From contig NZ_JALLPL010000001.1 in the NCBI RefSeq assembly GCF_023276355.1, forward strand, positions 62,001 to 126,000: 64,000 bases of DNA. Reading direction: 5' to 3'. The stretch is from Haloplanus sp. XH21. Lineage in GTDB: Archaea; Halobacteriota; Halobacteria; Halobacteriales; Haloferacaceae. Shown piece after piece: positions 19,767 to 27,896 of this stretch; position 1 is the first letter of the stretch; every line of letters starts with the position of its first letter. The position numbers and the translations under genes were made by a program. Under the pieces are notes generated by a model, which had not been told where the DNA came from, did not search any database, and saw nothing but the letters and a program-made list of their open reading frames with translations.

Positions 19767-20009
19767 ATGCGACTCGGCATTCTAGAGACCGTCGGCCTCG
19801 CGGCGACGCTGATTTTCGCCATCCCGGTCGGCCTGTTCGGCATCGAGACGCTGCTCGCCGGGCAGACGGCGCTCGGGACGGGCCTCGTCGTCGTCGCGGT
19901 GTTGATGGTCGTCCTGCCCCGACGGCTCACGACGCCCGCTGATCTGCCGGGGGCCATCGCGGAGCGCGTGGTCGGCCGCGCGGTGAAAGACCCGGACGAG
20001 GAGAACTAG
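19767..20009 (+). CDS. Small two-helix membrane protein
   Basis: An 80-aa protein with transmembrane segments at about residues 8-30 (TVGLAATLIFAIPVGLFGIE) and 35-52 (ALGTGLVVVAVLMVVLP), and a basic then acidic soluble tail ending VGRAVKDPDEEN. I recognise it as a conserved haloarchaeal hypothetical type without known function. Its stop overlaps the end of the convergent M24-like gene by 4 bp. Confidence 0.8.
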   Translation: MRLGILETVGLAATLIFAIPVGLFGIETLLAGQTALGTGLVVVAVLMVVLPRRLTTPADLPGAIAERVVGRAVKDPDEEN

Positions 20010-20680
20010 TACGCCACCGGCGACAGGGATGTCGGCGTCGCGTCGAGAACGCGACAGCCGGATTCCGTGACGGCGTAACACGTGCCGATGCGGACGTGGC
20101 CGTGGTCCGGGGCCGGGGCCGTCGCCGTCGGCGCGAGCGCGAACACCTGCCCGGCGGCGAGCGAATCGTCCGTGGAGAAGTCGGGCGGATCCCCGTCGGC
20201 CACGCGAACCCCCCGCGCCACGTCGCCCGCGGCCGTCAGTCCGTACGCACCGAGTTCGGCGACGGCCTCCTCGACGACCCGCCGCGCCGGCAGGGTGGGT
20301 TCGACGACCCGCCGGACGGCGTCGTGGGCCATCCCCACCGCGACGGCCGCGCGCCGTTCCCAGCCACCCGCGCCGTCCACGACGAACGTGCGCGAGAGGG
20401 GCGTAGTCACCCCGTCGACGCGGGGCGTGAGAGAGACCATGATGGGCGTGCCCGCCCGGAGCGTCCCAGCGGGTTCGACCGTCGTGTCGGCGGCGTCGCC
20501 GCCGTGTCGAGCGACGGCCGCGTCGGCGACGCGTTCGAGGTCGGCCGCCGTGAGCGGGTCGCTCTCGGCGTCGTGGAGACGGTCGTCAGTCACCGTCGCG
20601 TCCGCGAGACGGGTCGCGACGGCGACGACGCCCGCGCTGGCGGCCGCGAGCGCCGGTTCGGCCGCCGCACCGGCGGTCAC
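20006..20680 (-). CDS. M24 (creatinase/aminopeptidase P) fold protein, probably inactive
   Basis: A 224-aa protein whose C-terminal two thirds follow the pita-bread fold: GTPIMVSLTPRVDGVTTPLSRTFVVDG, GWERRAAVAVGMAHDAVRRVV, VVEEAVAELGAYGLT and DSLAAGQVFALAP. The metal-ligand histidine motif (GHGIG) and the final glutamates of active M24 peptidases are not visible, so catalysis is doubtful. Its start codon overlaps the helicase stop (ATGA), so its synthesis is coupled to the helicase. It may be a binding partner of the helicase or an unrelated passenger. Confidence 0.65.
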   Translation of the reverse strand: MTAGAAAEPALAAASAGVVAVATRLADATVTDDRLHDAESDPLTAADLERVADAAVARHGGDAADTTVEPAGTLRAGTPIMVSLTPRVDGVTTPLSRTFVVDGAGGWERRAAVAVGMAHDAVRRVVEPTLPARRVVEEAVAELGAYGLTAAGDVARGVRVADGDPPDFSTDDSLAAGQVFALAPTATAPAPDHGHVRIGTCYAVTESGCRVLDATPTSLSPVAY

Positions 20681-22515
20681 GGTTCAGGAACCGGCGTCGC
20701 CTGAGCCTCCTCCAGCATCTCCTCGACGTCTTCGTCGCGGAGTTCGTTGTGGAGGAGGACGCTGACCGGCAGGGTCGGCGCGCCGCCGATGAGGTTCTCC
20801 AGCAGCACCAGCCGTTCGCGTGCCCGACTCATGCCGACGTAGAACACGCGGCGTTCGTTGTCGGTGAGAATCGGGACGGGACTTGTGTGGGCGGTGAACT
20901 CCTCGACGCCCTCAACGGCGGTCGGATCGTCGACGCTCGCGGCCATCTGCTCGACCACCTTCTCCGTGAGGTCCGTACAGACGAAGACGTGATCGGCCTC
21001 GCGACCCTTCGCGGAGTGGATGGTGCCGACGCGGACGCGACTCGGATCCATCCCGTGGTAGTCGGCGTCGAAGTAGGCGTCGACGGAGTTGCGCTGGAAG
21101 CTCGTTACCTTGCGCACCATGTCTCCCGCGGACTCGACACCGGGCAGGAACGGCGCGTGGTCGATGACGGCCGCCGGCGGCACCTCGAGTTGGGCGATGT
21201 CGTCGACATCCGCCTCTTCCTCGCGGTCGTCGAGGTAGTCGTAGAAGTCGTCGCGGTCGTTCGTCCCGAACGCCGAATCCTGGAGCATGTCGGCGAGGCG
21301 GCGCGCCTCCAACCCGGTGATGGGGTCGTCGGCGTCCAGTTTCTCGATGGCGCGGACGTACTGGGTGAGGCGGTCGGTCCACATCCGCTGGTCCGTCATC
21401 GCGGAGAAGGGGATGCCCTTCGGGAGGAAGTCGTCGATGAACTGGAACATCTGGTAGCGGGCGCGAAAGAGGATCATCACCGTCTCGTCGGTGGTGTCGA
21501 CGGTGTGCTGGACGTTCCGCACCACTTCGAACATCGACGGACTCTGGATACCTTCGACGACGCCACCCTCCTTGCGCGGGTTGAGGTCTTTCTCCTGGCG
21601 CTTGTCGATGTGGCGGATCTCCCGGTTGACGACGTTGAGGATGCGCGAGGGGAGGCGATAGGAGTTGGGCAACACCACGTCCTCGTCGACGTCCGCATCG
21701 AGCAGGATGTTGGGGTCGGCACCCTGCCACGCGTAGACGACCTGGTCGTCGTCGCCGGCGATCAGCACGCCCTCCATGTGGGGTTTCCACTCCTCGAAGA
21801 CATCGTACTGGAGGGTAGTGATGTCCTGGAACTCGTCGATGACGAGGTAGTCGACGTGGGGGACGAGCGAGCGCTGGGCCACCCGTTCGAGCATGTCCGC
21901 GAAGCCGACCAGGCCGTGTTCGCCCTTGTACGACCGCCAGGCGCGGATGACCGCCGGCACGTCGATCCGTTCGTCGCCGGTGGGCCAAGTCGGCGTGTAC
22001 TTGTTCCCTTCCTGGGCCTCGGGGTCGATCTCCGGGGGCAGACGCACTTCCTCCACGTCCCACTGGAAGGGGACGTCGTACCAGTCGGCGACATCGCGCT
22101 GGGTGCGCTGGAGCCACTGGCTGGTGGCGATGATCTTGTTGCCGAGCGTCGTCGACCGGGCGGTGCGGCGGCCGGCACCGCCGTACTCGTCCTCGTACTC
22201 GACGCCGTACTCCTCGCAGAACGCCTCCTTGTCGTCCTCACCGACGACGTCGCCACGCGAGAGGTCGAGGAGTTCGTACGCCTTCGCGTGCATCGTACAG
22301 ACGTTCCCCTTGAGCGCACGGGGGGACTTATCGAGGCGCTCGGCCAGGCGTTCGCGAACCTCGGCGGCCGCGGCGCGGGTGTAGGAGACGACCAGAATAT
22401 CGCGAATACTCACGTCGTCCTCTTCGAGTAGTTCGTCAACGCGGTCGAGGAGGGCAGTGGTCTTCCCGCTCCCGGGGCCGCCGAAAAGACGGGTGACCGT
22501 GGCGTCGTTGCTCAT
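20677..22515 (-). CDS. UvrD/Rep-type superfamily 1 DNA helicase
   Basis: A 612-aa ATP-dependent helicase. Walker A GGPGSGKTTALL is near residue 15, motif Ia VVSYTRAAAAEVRERL follows, motif II is VIDEFQDITTLQ, motif III AGDDDQVVYAWQGAD, motif IV NSYRLPSRIL, motif V VGTIHSAKGREADHVFV and motif VI VFYVGMSRARERL. Such enzymes unwind DNA in repair or replication restart. I chose ATG 22515; a TTG codon directly before it is an alternative. The downstream M24-like gene is coupled by ATGA. Confidence 0.92.
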   Translation of the reverse strand: MSNDATVTRLFGGPGSGKTTALLDRVDELLEEDDVSIRDILVVSYTRAAAAEVRERLAERLDKSPRALKGNVCTMHAKAYELLDLSRGDVVGEDDKEAFCEEYGVEYEDEYGGAGRRTARSTTLGNKIIATSQWLQRTQRDVADWYDVPFQWDVEEVRLPPEIDPEAQEGNKYTPTWPTGDERIDVPAVIRAWRSYKGEHGLVGFADMLERVAQRSLVPHVDYLVIDEFQDITTLQYDVFEEWKPHMEGVLIAGDDDQVVYAWQGADPNILLDADVDEDVVLPNSYRLPSRILNVVNREIRHIDKRQEKDLNPRKEGGVVEGIQSPSMFEVVRNVQHTVDTTDETVMILFRARYQMFQFIDDFLPKGIPFSAMTDQRMWTDRLTQYVRAIEKLDADDPITGLEARRLADMLQDSAFGTNDRDDFYDYLDDREEEADVDDIAQLEVPPAAVIDHAPFLPGVESAGDMVRKVTSFQRNSVDAYFDADYHGMDPSRVRVGTIHSAKGREADHVFVCTDLTEKVVEQMAASVDDPTAVEGVEEFTAHTSPVPILTDNERRVFYVGMSRARERLVLLENLIGGAPTLPVSVLLHNELRDEDVEEMLEEAQATPVPEP

Positions 22516-22569
22516 CAATGCCTTACACGCCCCGAGGAACCCTGAATCTTGCCCTGTACGGGCGTCGGC

Positions 22570-22761
22570 CTACGCGGCCGACTCCGGGTCCCAGCCGCAG
22601 ACCGAGCAGTCGGTCGCGGATTCGTCGTGGAGTGCTCCACAGTCCGGGCACTGCAACTTGTTATAGGAACGCTCCCAGCGTACCGGTGTCGTCTCGTGAC
22701 CGTTGGTCTCGAGGAACTGGTCGAACAGTTCGTCGTCGTGTTCGCTGGGTCCTGCTGCCAT
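22570..22761 (-). CDS. HVO_0416-type small zinc-finger protein
   Basis: A 63-aa haloarchaeal zinc-finger protein. The two knuckles are CPDCG and CSVCG near the C terminus (LQCPDCGALHDESATDCSVC), preceded by the family start MAAGPSEHDDELFDQFLE. Such microproteins are abundant in haloarchaea and generally unassigned. The ATG at 22761 lies 27 bp from a TATA-like CTAAGTA on the minus strand, which supports a leaderless transcript. Alternative upstream ATGs at 22770 and 22785 would fall within the promoter. Confidence 0.82.
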   Translation of the reverse strand: MAAGPSEHDDELFDQFLETNGHETTPVRWERSYNKLQCPDCGALHDESATDCSVCGWDPESAA

Positions 22762-22770
22762 ACACGCCAT

Positions 22771-22783
22771 GGTATGGCATACC
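22771..22783. promoter_or_regulatory. Inverted repeat GGTATG-G-CATACC between TATA and start
   Basis: Perfect 6-bp arms around one base, placed between the minus-strand TATA element (about 22784-22792) and the start codon at 22761. This is a position where a dimeric repressor would block the promoter of the zinc-finger gene. Confidence 0.4.
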
Positions 22784-22830
22784 ACTACTTAGGCGTACCG
22801 GTGTGGGTAAGTCTCACACGAACGGCGAAG

Positions 22831-24330
22831 CTACAGGTCGTACAGCGCGCCGTATTTCGCCGTCGCGTAGTCGACGAAGGCGTCGGCCGCGACGTCCTCG
22901 CCGGTCGCGCGGCGAACGAGTTCGTTCGTCTCGTAGCGCTTGCCGTGACGGTGGATGCGGTCGGTCAACCACTCGTGGAGCGGGTCGAACTCGCCGCGCC
23001 GAACGTGGTCGGTGAGGCCGTCGATGTCGCGTGCGGCGGCGTCGAACAGCTGTGCGGCGATGACGCTCCCCAGGGAGTACGTGGGGAAGTAGCCGAAACT
23101 GCCGTGGGACCAGTGGATGTCCTGCAGGCAGCCCTCGGCGTCCGTCTCGGGGCGCACGCCGAGATACGACTCCATCTTGTCGTTCCAGACGGCGGGCACC
23201 TCGCTCACGTCGAGGTCACCGCGCACCAGGTCGCGTTCGATTTCGAACCGGAGGACGATATGCAGGTGGTAGGTGAGTTCGTCGGCCTCGACCCGGATCA
23301 GGTTCGTCGGGTCGACGGCGTTGACCGCCTCGTAGGCCTCGGCGGCGCTCACGGTGCCGAGCGCGGGGAAGTGGTCGACGACGCGGGGGAGGAACCCCTC
23401 CCAGAAGGCCTGCGAGCGGCCGACGTGGTTCTCCCAGAGCCGAGACTGGGACTCGTGCACGGAGAGGTCCCGCGCTTCCCCCAGCGGCGTCCCGTAGGCG
23501 TCGTCGGGCAGACCGAGCGTGTAGGTGGCGTGGCCGAACTCGTGGACCGTCGAGAGCAGGGCGTCGATCGGATCGCTCTCGTCGTAACGGGTGGTGATGC
23601 GGGCGTCGTAGGTCGTCCCCGTCGAGAACGGGTGCGGAGCGACGTCGAGACGGCTGCGCTCCCAGGGGTAGCCGAGAGTGTCGAGCGCGTCCCGCATCAG
23701 CGCCTCCTGGCGGTCGGTGTCGTAGGTGCCGGCGAAGGCGTCCGTCGCCAAGTCGGCGTCGGCGGCGCGGATGTCGTCGACGAGGGGGACGACCGCCTCG
23801 CGGAGCGTGGTCAGCACGTCCTCGGCGTGCGAGAGGGGGAGGCAGGGTTCGTACTCCTCGAACAGCACGGCGTAGGGGTCGCGGTCCGGGTCGATGTGGT
23901 CCGCATACGCCCGCTTGAGCGCGAGGTGTTCTTCGAGATGGGGCGCGAAGGCGTCGAAGTCGTCGTTCTCCTTCGCGTCACGCCACGCGGGCAGGGCCTC
24001 CGAGGACGCCGCAGAGATGCGTTCGACCAAGTCCGTCGGCACGCGCACCGCGCGCTCCTGTTCGCGACGCACCTCGCGGACGACGGCCGCCTGGTCGTCG
24101 TCGAGGTCCGTGGCCGCCAGTGTATCGAGGAGGTCGTCGAGTTCGTCGGCGGTGAGCAGGTCGTGGTGGACCGCCGACAGCGCCGATAGCTGGCGCGAGC
24201 GAGCGGGGGTTCCCTCCTCGGGCATCATCACCTGCTGATCCCAGGAGAGCAGGTCCGAGGCGTTCGAGACGGTGGTGATCCGTCCGATGCGGTCGAGCAA
24301 GTCGTCGTACGTGGCCGGCGTATCGCTCAT
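22831..24330 (-). CDS. M32 family metallocarboxypeptidase (Taq-type)
   Basis: Zinc carboxypeptidase that removes C-terminal residues from peptides in the cytoplasm. The HEFGH motif is at residues 263-267, and ESQSRLWENHVGRS, carrying the third ligand Glu, follows about 30 residues later. Other family blocks are WDQQVMMPEEGTPARSRQ near the N terminus and TYHLHIVLRFEIER. At 499 aa it has the standard M32 length. ATG 24330 (MSDTPATYDDLL) is the family start; an upstream in-frame extension is Arg/Pro-rich. Confidence 0.95.
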   Translation of the reverse strand: MSDTPATYDDLLDRIGRITTVSNASDLLSWDQQVMMPEEGTPARSRQLSALSAVHHDLLTADELDDLLDTLAATDLDDDQAAVVREVRREQERAVRVPTDLVERISAASSEALPAWRDAKENDDFDAFAPHLEEHLALKRAYADHIDPDRDPYAVLFEEYEPCLPLSHAEDVLTTLREAVVPLVDDIRAADADLATDAFAGTYDTDRQEALMRDALDTLGYPWERSRLDVAPHPFSTGTTYDARITTRYDESDPIDALLSTVHEFGHATYTLGLPDDAYGTPLGEARDLSVHESQSRLWENHVGRSQAFWEGFLPRVVDHFPALGTVSAAEAYEAVNAVDPTNLIRVEADELTYHLHIVLRFEIERDLVRGDLDVSEVPAVWNDKMESYLGVRPETDAEGCLQDIHWSHGSFGYFPTYSLGSVIAAQLFDAAARDIDGLTDHVRRGEFDPLHEWLTDRIHRHGKRYETNELVRRATGEDVAADAFVDYATAKYGALYDL

Positions 24331-24449
24331 AGCCGGACGTGGACCCGCGCCGTAATACGGGTGTCGTCCGTGCGGGGCCGCTGGTGCGCGCCACCGGATC
24401 CTACCACGGAGTGGTAACACCTTTGAGGGCGAGGCGTCGACCGGTGGGC

Positions 24450-25814
24450 ATGACCGATACGAACGCGGGTGGCTCGGCGCCGAGTCTCACCGCGCGATTC
24501 GAGGCGTATTTCTCCGAGATGGGACCGTCGTGGGTCGCTGGGGCCATCGCGGCCGGACCGGCGACCATCGCCAGCCTGGTGACTGGGGGCGCGCTGTTCG
24601 GCTACAGTCTCCTCTGGGTGGTCGTGCTCTCGGCGGGCGCCGGCGCACTCGTCCAGTATCTATCGATGCGGCTCGGCCTGCTGACCGAGCGGGGCATCGT
24701 CGCCGTGGTCGAGGACCACCTCGGCGAAACCTGGGCGTGGCTCCTGGTCGCCGACGCCGTGATCGCGTCCGGCGTCGCCCAGCTCGTCATCATGAAGACC
24801 GTCGCGACGGTGTCGGCGACGGTGACGGGCGTCGACGCGCGCGTCTGGGGCGTCGCCTGGGCGCTCATCCTCGCCGTCGGCCTGGCGGGGCGTGGCTATC
24901 GCTTCCTCGAACTGGCCGCGAAACTCCTCGTCTCGCTGGTCGTCGTCGCGTTCGTCGCCAGCCTGTTCGTCGTCCCCGTCGACTACGGCGCGGCCGTCGC
25001 CGGCCTCGTGCCGAGCATCCCCTCCGGCGGCGCACTGGTCGCCGCCGGCATCCTCGGCGGCGCGGTCCACATCACGCTCATCACGATGCAGTCCTACACG
25101 ATGCGCTCGCGTGGCTGGACCCGTGACGATTACGACACCGCGACGTTCGACATCGGCGCGTCGATGCTCGTCGCGTTCGGGATCTACAGCCTTGCCATCT
25201 TCCTCGTGACCGCGAGCGTTCTCACGCCCGACAACACCCTGACGGCCGTCGGCGCGGCGCAAGCGCTCGGCCCGCTGGTCGGCGCCAACGCCAAGTGGCT
25301 GTTCCTGCTCGGTCTCTGGGGCGCGGCCGTCTCGACGCTCGGCGGCAACACCATCGTCCCGCCCTTCCTCCTGGCCGACAAACTCGGCTGGGGAACGACC
25401 ATCGACGACTCCCGCTACCGCGGCCTGCTCGTCGTCGTCGCCCTCCTGTCCGCCCCAGGGGCGTTCATCGGCGGCGCCGTGCTGGGCCAACTCGTCCTCG
25501 TCCTCGCGCTCGGCACCGTCGGCACGCCCTTCGCCATCGCCATCGTGCTCTACCTGCTGAACTCCGACGCCGTTCCCGACCGGAACTCCACGCTCGCCAA
25601 CGTCGGCGGCGTGGCGCTTTTGGGCGTCACGGTCTACCTCGCCGCCAACTTCGTCCGCGAACAGGTGCCCGATGGCGTCGACCCGCTTGCCGGAAACATG
25701 GCCGGACTCGCCAGCATCGACCCGCTGCCCGGCGCCGTGCTCGCGTTCGCCATCGCACTCGGCATCGCGATGGCGGGGCTGGGCGTGAAATACGTCGCGG
25801 AGGAACTCGTCTGA
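24450..25814 (+). CDS. Nramp-related transporter lacking the canonical metal site
   Basis: A 454-aa membrane protein with about eleven hydrophobic segments and the LeuT-like order of the Nramp family. In true Nramp manganese/iron transporters helix 1 contains DPGN and helix 6 contains MPH. Here helix 1 reads AGAIAAGPATIASLVTGG and helix 6 reads GGAVHITLITMQSYTM, so the Asp, Asn and Met ligands are absent. It may transport another ion, as the Mg-transporting NRMT branch does, or a small molecule. The next gene starts 7 bp later. Confidence 0.78.
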   Translation: MTDTNAGGSAPSLTARFEAYFSEMGPSWVAGAIAAGPATIASLVTGGALFGYSLLWVVVLSAGAGALVQYLSMRLGLLTERGIVAVVEDHLGETWAWLLVADAVIASGVAQLVIMKTVATVSATVTGVDARVWGVAWALILAVGLAGRGYRFLELAAKLLVSLVVVAFVASLFVVPVDYGAAVAGLVPSIPSGGALVAAGILGGAVHITLITMQSYTMRSRGWTRDDYDTATFDIGASMLVAFGIYSLAIFLVTASVLTPDNTLTAVGAAQALGPLVGANAKWLFLLGLWGAAVSTLGGNTIVPPFLLADKLGWGTTIDDSRYRGLLVVVALLSAPGAFIGGAVLGQLVLVLALGTVGTPFAIAIVLYLLNSDAVPDRNSTLANVGGVALLGVTVYLAANFVREQVPDGVDPLAGNMAGLASIDPLPGAVLAFAIALGIAMAGLGVKYVAEELV

Positions 25815-25821
25815 ACGGGTC

Positions 25822-26382
25822 GTGAGCGACCCCTCCGTTCCCCTTGCGGGCACGACGCTCGTCGTCGGGCCGTCGAACGCCGGCAAGACCCGACTGACCG
25901 CCGAGGCGTTGCAGTCGTGGGTGGAGCACGAGGGGACAGCGGGCGTCGCCATCCTCGAGTTCGCTCCCGAACTCGAGCGCGACGGCCGGATTCTCGGCGG
26001 CCGTCTCGACCGCTTTCTCACGCCGCCGGCCGACGCGTGGCAGGGTGTCCTCGACGCCCACGCACCGCGGACGACGGCCGACTCGCCGTCCGAGGCGGTC
26101 GAACTCGCCGCCGACAACGCCCGCCGTGCCGACACCCTGTTCGACGCCGCGCCCGACGCGCCGCGGGCCGTCTTCGTCAACGACGCCACCATCCCGTTCC
26201 AGCACGCGGACGCCGACCCGACGCACCTGCTCGACTACTGTGCCGACGCCGAGATGGCCGTCCTGAACGCGCTGGAGGCGGACGAAATCGTGGGCGACGA
26301 CGCCGTCTCGCGGGCCGAGCGGCGGACCCTCGACGCCTTCCGGTCGGCGGCGGACCGCGTGATTCGCCTGGATGACGGGTGA
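25822..26382 (+). CDS. P-loop NTPase of unknown role
   Basis: A 186-aa acidic protein starting at GTG 25822, 7 bp after the transporter, so probably in its operon. Residues 12-21 contain a P loop (VVGPSNAGKTRLT). A candidate second strand is RAVFVNDATI, but no clear Walker B or further signature is visible. GTP- or ATP-dependent action linked to the transporter is only an inference from spacing. Confidence 0.65.
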   Translation: MSDPSVPLAGTTLVVGPSNAGKTRLTAEALQSWVEHEGTAGVAILEFAPELERDGRILGGRLDRFLTPPADAWQGVLDAHAPRTTADSPSEAVELAADNARRADTLFDAAPDAPRAVFVNDATIPFQHADADPTHLLDYCADAEMAVLNALEADEIVGDDAVSRAERRTLDAFRSAADRVIRLDDG

Positions 26383-26421
26383 CACCCCCATCTCTATCCG
26401 CCCACCGACCGATGCGGGCGT

Positions 26422-26616
26422 ATGGTCCCGCTACAGATACCCGGCCTGCCCGAACTGCTCGTCATCGTCTTCATGTTCGGCCTGTGGCTCGCACTCCCGG
26501 CGTTCGTCGCGCTCGTCGTCTACCAGTTCATGGACGGTCGAAACGCGGACGAGGAGCGCATCGCAGCACTGGAAGCCGAAATCGAGGACCTCCGGAACGA
26601 ACTACCGGACGAGTGA
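26422..26616 (+). CDS. Small single-helix membrane protein with coiled-coil tail
   Basis: A 64-aa protein: a long hydrophobic segment (LLVIVFMFGLWLALPAFVAL) at residues 12-36 followed by DEERIAALEAEIEDLRNELPDE, a short acidic heptad coiled coil. Likely a membrane-anchored adaptor; function unknown. It shares the direction of the P-loop gene 39 bp upstream. Its last 15 bases overlap the 3' end of the convergent M20 gene. Confidence 0.78.
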   Translation: MVPLQIPGLPELLVIVFMFGLWLALPAFVALVVYQFMDGRNADEERIAALEAEIEDLRNELPDE

Positions 26617-27708
26617 TTCGGCGGCCCGCCGGTAGAGCCGTTCGCACCGCTCCAGCACGTCGATACTGACGCTCTCGTGCTCGGTGTGGGCCTCGCCGGG
26701 TTCGGCGGCGCCACAGACGACACACGTCGTCCCCGCCGCCGCCAGCCACCCCGCGTCGGTCGCGTGGGGTTTGGCCACCCGTTCGGGCGTCCCATCCTGC
26801 GATTCTCGTGCCGCCGCGAGCACCGCGTCGGCGAAGGCTGCGTCGTCACACGCCATCGGCGGCAAGTCCTGATCGACCTCCCACTCGACATCCTCGACCG
26901 ATTCGGTGCGTTCGAGCGGCGCGCGCTCGCCCGGAACGGTGCGCTCGTCGACAGTGACGGTACAGCGGTCGGGCACGACGTTCCACGCCGATCCGCCCTC
27001 GATTTCGGTGACGGAGACGGTGCCGTCAAGGTGTTGGCCGAGGACCGTCGTCTCGGGCGCGTCCATCTCGCGGACGATATCGACCGCGTCACACGCCCGA
27101 TACACCGCGTTGTCGCCCGCCTCGGGTTCGCTCGCGTGGGCGCCCTCGCCGCTGGCGACGAGCGTGCTCCCGCGACGGCCCATGTGGGCGACGGCGACAT
27201 CGGTCACGCCCGGCACGGAGTAGCCGGTCGACCCCTCGCCGACGACGGCGAAGTCGGGGGCGAAACCCTCGTCGATGGCGGCCCGAGCGCCGACGCCGCC
27301 CTGCTCCTCGCCGACGAACGAGGCGAAGACGAGTTCGTCGACCGGGTCGACGCCGGCGGGCGTCCGCTCGTCGAACGCGGCGTCACGAAACGCTACCATC
27401 GCGGCCGCCAGACTCCCCTTCATGTCCGCGGTACCGCGGCCGTAGAGACGGCCGTCGCGCTCCTCGACTACGTAGCCGTCGCCGTCGACCTGCTCGTCGG
27501 CCGGTGGCACCACGTCGTGGTGACCGACGAGGGCGAGCGATCGGGGGCCGTCGCCGCGCCGCGCGATGACGTTGCCGCCCGAATCACGGTGGACGGTCGC
27601 GTCCGTCTCCTCGCGGAGCCACGACGCCACGGCGTCGCCCGCGTCGCGCTCGTCCTCGTGGCTCGGAATCGATACCAGACGGCGAGTCAGCGCCACCACG
27701 TCGCTCAT
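26602..27708 (-). CDS. M20 family metallopeptidase (ArgE/DapE/CPG2-like)
   Basis: A 368-aa amidohydrolase with the di-zinc motifs in order: LALVGHHDVVP (HxD), GRGTADMKGSLA (bridging Asp), FVGEEQGGVGA (catalytic Glu and Glu ligand) and HTEHESVSI (C-terminal His). Members deacylate N-acyl amino acids or cleave dipeptides. Context gives no substrate. ATG 27708 (MSDVVALTRRLVSIPS) is the family start. A TTACAATAC element, part of the 27.7-kb repeat copy, lies about 27 bp upstream and would make the message leaderless. Confidence 0.9.
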   Translation of the reverse strand: MSDVVALTRRLVSIPSHEDERDAGDAVASWLREETDATVHRDSGGNVIARRGDGPRSLALVGHHDVVPPADEQVDGDGYVVEERDGRLYGRGTADMKGSLAAAMVAFRDAAFDERTPAGVDPVDELVFASFVGEEQGGVGARAAIDEGFAPDFAVVGEGSTGYSVPGVTDVAVAHMGRRGSTLVASGEGAHASEPEAGDNAVYRACDAVDIVREMDAPETTVLGQHLDGTVSVTEIEGGSAWNVVPDRCTVTVDERTVPGERAPLERTESVEDVEWEVDQDLPPMACDDAAFADAVLAAARESQDGTPERVAKPHATDAGWLAAAGTTCVVCGAAEPGEAHTEHESVSIDVLERCERLYRRAAESLVR

Positions 27709-27726
27709 GGGCGCGTCCACGTGATA

Positions 27727-27751
27727 CGGAGTATTGTAACTGTCTTCCGGT
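27727..27751 (-). repeat. Half copy of the palindromic element, overlapping the M20 promoter
   Basis: On the minus strand this reads ACCGGAAGACAGTTACAA followed by TACTCCG. It matches the sequence before the start codon at 46581 and the right end of the 15.5-kb element. Here the TTACAATAC part falls at the expected TATA position of the M20 gene. Confidence 0.6.
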
Positions 27752-27896
27752 GAGTTGCCGATCCGTCTTGGCGATTCACGGGAGCGATTTATACGGGACA
27801 GACCACGCCGCCGTCCACCGGCTATCCGCACCAGGCAGGCCGCTCCCGTGACAATCAGTTGAATACCCTTTTCCGTCTCGCCCCCCGAATTTGGAT

